Assembly (NCBI RefSeq): GCF_023700005.1
Contig: NZ_JAMLJK010000004.1
Span: forward strand, 62,001 to 126,000
Reading direction: 5' to 3'
Length of the DNA stretch: 64,000 nucleotides
Source of the DNA: Larsenimonas rhizosphaerae
Lineage (GTDB): Bacteria > Pseudomonadota > Gammaproteobacteria > Pseudomonadales > Halomonadaceae
Under the pieces are notes generated by a model. That model was not told the origin of the DNA. It did no database searches and was given only the letters and a program-made list of their open reading frames with translations. This document shows positions 62,580 to 64,000 of this stretch, piece by piece (position 1 is the first letter of the stretch; each line of letters starts with the position of its first letter). The position numbers and the translations under genes are program-made.

Positions 62580-63497
62580 TCAGGTTGACAATAGGCCCAC
62601 CAGCGACAGCACCAGCGGCAGACTGGCGGCGCTCAGCAGGGTCTGCAGGGTGATCAGGCCAGCCATCAGCTGACTGTCCCCGTTCATGGTGCGGGTCAGG
62701 GCGTAGGCCGTGGCGGCGGTGGGCAGGGCGAAAAAGAGCACGACAATAGTGCATTCCATCAGCGGAAGATGGACAAGCCAGGCAGCCAGAAACGCTAATG
62801 TGGGAAACAGCAGAAGGCGCAGGGCACTGTTGGCGCACAGGGGGGCCAGTTCATGGGTCAGTTCCCGGGGTCTGAGCGCCGCGCCGACGCATAATAGCCC
62901 CAGTGGCAGGCTGGCTGCGGCTGTCAGCGATACCAGCCTGTCCGCCCCGAAGCGCAGTTCGATCCCTGAAAAGTTGACCAGTGCGCCGGCCAGGCAGGCC
63001 AGAATCAACGGGTTGGTCAGCAGCGGGCGCATCAGGCGGCGAAGGCTCAGCGAGTTGTCCATGGACAGGGCCACGACCGACAGAATATTGACCAACGGCA
63101 CCAGTACGCCGAGGACCACGGCCGCCAGCCGGAGTCCTTCCTGACCGTACAGGCTGCCTACGGTAGCCAGGCCCAGATAGGTATTGAACCGCAGACAGCC
63201 CTGCACCCAGACACCAAAGCGCGCTGCCTTCCAGCCCTGCTGGCGGCGTGCGATCCAAAGCCCGGCCGTGCCGACCCCCAGCGTCAGCGCTACAGCCGCG
63301 AGCAGGCGAGGCAGGGCGGGATCGCCAAACGGGGCGGTCGATAGATTGGCAAACAACAGGGCGGGAAACAGAACGCGATAGTTCAGGCTGTCTGCACCGG
63401 CCCAGAAGCCATCATCGGGAAACCGGCAAGCCTTCATGACGGCCCCGGCCACAATCAGCGCAAACAGCGGCCATAATGCCGTTAAAAAATCAAACAT
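62580..63497 (-). CDS. Auxin-efflux-carrier (AEC) family transporter
   Basis: 305 aa, about ten membrane helices in two halves. It starts MFDFLTALWPLFALIVAG and has GILPxL-like segments (FPALLFANL) and the discontinuous helix region PLGLLCVGAALR. The family moves small organic acids such as malate or malonate; substrate unknown. ATG 63497 has GGAG upstream; the longer start at 63536 is less likely. Confidence 0.8.
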   Translation of the reverse strand: MFDFLTALWPLFALIVAGAVMKACRFPDDGFWAGADSLNYRVLFPALLFANLSTAPFGDPALPRLLAAVALTLGVGTAGLWIARRQQGWKAARFGVWVQGCLRFNTYLGLATVGSLYGQEGLRLAAVVLGVLVPLVNILSVVALSMDNSLSLRRLMRPLLTNPLILACLAGALVNFSGIELRFGADRLVSLTAAASLPLGLLCVGAALRPRELTHELAPLCANSALRLLLFPTLAFLAAWLVHLPLMECTIVVLFFALPTAATAYALTRTMNGDSQLMAGLITLQTLLSAASLPLVLSLVGLLST

Positions 63498-63609
63498 GAG
63501 GTGCTCCACCAGCCTGTATAACCGCCGGGATGGCATATCACTGCCTGCCCCGACACTTTATGCTGTTATCACACAAAAGCATCAGGTTTGAAATGCAAGG
63601 AACCCTTTC

Positions 63610-64000
63610 ATGATCTCCTCTCTTTTTCCGGGCTTGGTCGGTGGCGTGCTGATCGGCCTTGCGGTGGTCTGGCTGATGTCATCGCTGGGCCGCATTGCAG
63701 GAATCAGTGACATCGTCGCCGGTCTGTTTCTGGACTCGGGCAGTCGGGATGTTTACTGGCGCATGGCCTTTGTTCTGGGCCTGATCGGCGGTCCGGTGAT
63801 TCTCGCCGTGCTGGGCGTCAACGGTAATCTGGTCAGCGGTGCACGCGGGCTGCTGGGCAGCCCGGTAACCGGGCCTTCCACCATGGCCATTGGCGGTCTG
63901 CTGATCGGGCTGGGCACCGGTATTGGCAGTGGCTGTACCAGCGGACACGGTGTCTGCGGGCTGGCACGGCTGTCCTTGCGCTCGCTGGTGGCGATGGCCG
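63610..64000 (+). CDS. YeeE/YedE-family sulfur transporter, N-terminal part (cut by window edge)
   Basis: 130 codons open to the window end. Three or four hydrophobic helices and the family Cys motif IGSGCTSGHGVCGLAR are visible. Such inner-membrane proteins import thiosulfate or other reduced sulfur species via the conserved Cys residues. AAGGAA lies 7 nt before ATG 63610. The gene is downstream of, but not in an operon with, the sulfide:quinone oxidoreductase (57291). Confidence 0.82.
   Translation, partial: MISSLFPGLVGGVLIGLAVVWLMSSLGRIAGISDIVAGLFLDSGSRDVYWRMAFVLGLIGGPVILAVLGVNGNLVSGARGLLGSPVTGPSTMAIGGLLIGLGTGIGSGCTSGHGVCGLARLSLRSLVAMA

Overview
The window reads as a chromosomal segment of a gammaproteobacterium, most likely a Halomonadaceae member (Halomonas/Kushneria-like). 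The reasons are the gene orders tex-gshA-dsbB-rsd and HAD-rppH-ptsP-tauE-lgt-thyA-folA, which match the Pseudomonas/Halomonas type of arrangement, an acidic trimeric porin, and a fairly GC-rich coding style. The genus is an inference. I saw no rRNA, tRNA, insertion sequence or CRISPR array.

Layout. 1-13190 is mostly core: an edge-truncated chemotaxis receptor, Tex, glutamate-cysteine ligase, DsbB, Rsd, a HAD phosphatase, RppH, PtsP, a TauE/SafE permease, Lgt, ThyA, FolA and a ProQ/FinO RNA chaperone. 13191-18117 holds an AT-rich regulatory gap, a major porin and the aaeXAB aromatic-acid efflux operon. 18096-26467 is a dense signalling island with a REC-PAS-GGDEF-EAL protein, a REC-PAS-HisKA_2 kinase, a small periplasmic molybdopterin-oxidoreductase-fold protein, a hybrid kinase with REC and Hpt domains, and a REC-EAL phosphodiesterase. 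26689-31004 carries a PepSY/DUF2946 pair with His/Met-rich stretches, a chemotaxis receptor with a possible FliA promoter, and an ankyrin protein coupled to a tiny ORF.

31184-47621 is the centrepiece: a TonB-dependent receptor followed by a tightly overlapping 12-gene operon for an NRPS-independent (NIS) siderophore. It has three IucA/IucC synthetases (SbnC-, SbnE- and SbnF-like), an SbnH-like PLP decarboxylase, an SbnG-like citrate synthase, an MFS exporter, a full FecB/FecCD/FecCD/ATPase importer, an FhuF-type reductase and an RraA-like protein. This is the staphyloferrin B logic, but sbnA and sbnB, which make L-2,3-diaminopropionate, are absent here. The amine precursor therefore comes from elsewhere or is a different diamino acid, making this the best candidate for an undescribed variant system.

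47565-51081 holds an MFS exporter with a divergent TetR regulator, a small exported protein behind two 12-bp palindromic sites, and a periplasmic coiled-coil protein of unknown function. 51172-57093 is a hydroxycinnamate/vanillate module: vanR, vanA, vanB, a MarR regulator, ech and an acyl-CoA ligase. It converts ferulate to vanillin and vanillate to protocatechuate, but no vanillin dehydrogenase lies between. 57291-64000 is mixed metabolism and transport: sulfide:quinone oxidoreductase, GlpT with a GlpR-like site, a glutathione transferase, a LysR regulator, pirin, an AEC carrier, and the start of a YeeE/YedE sulfur transporter cut by the window edge.
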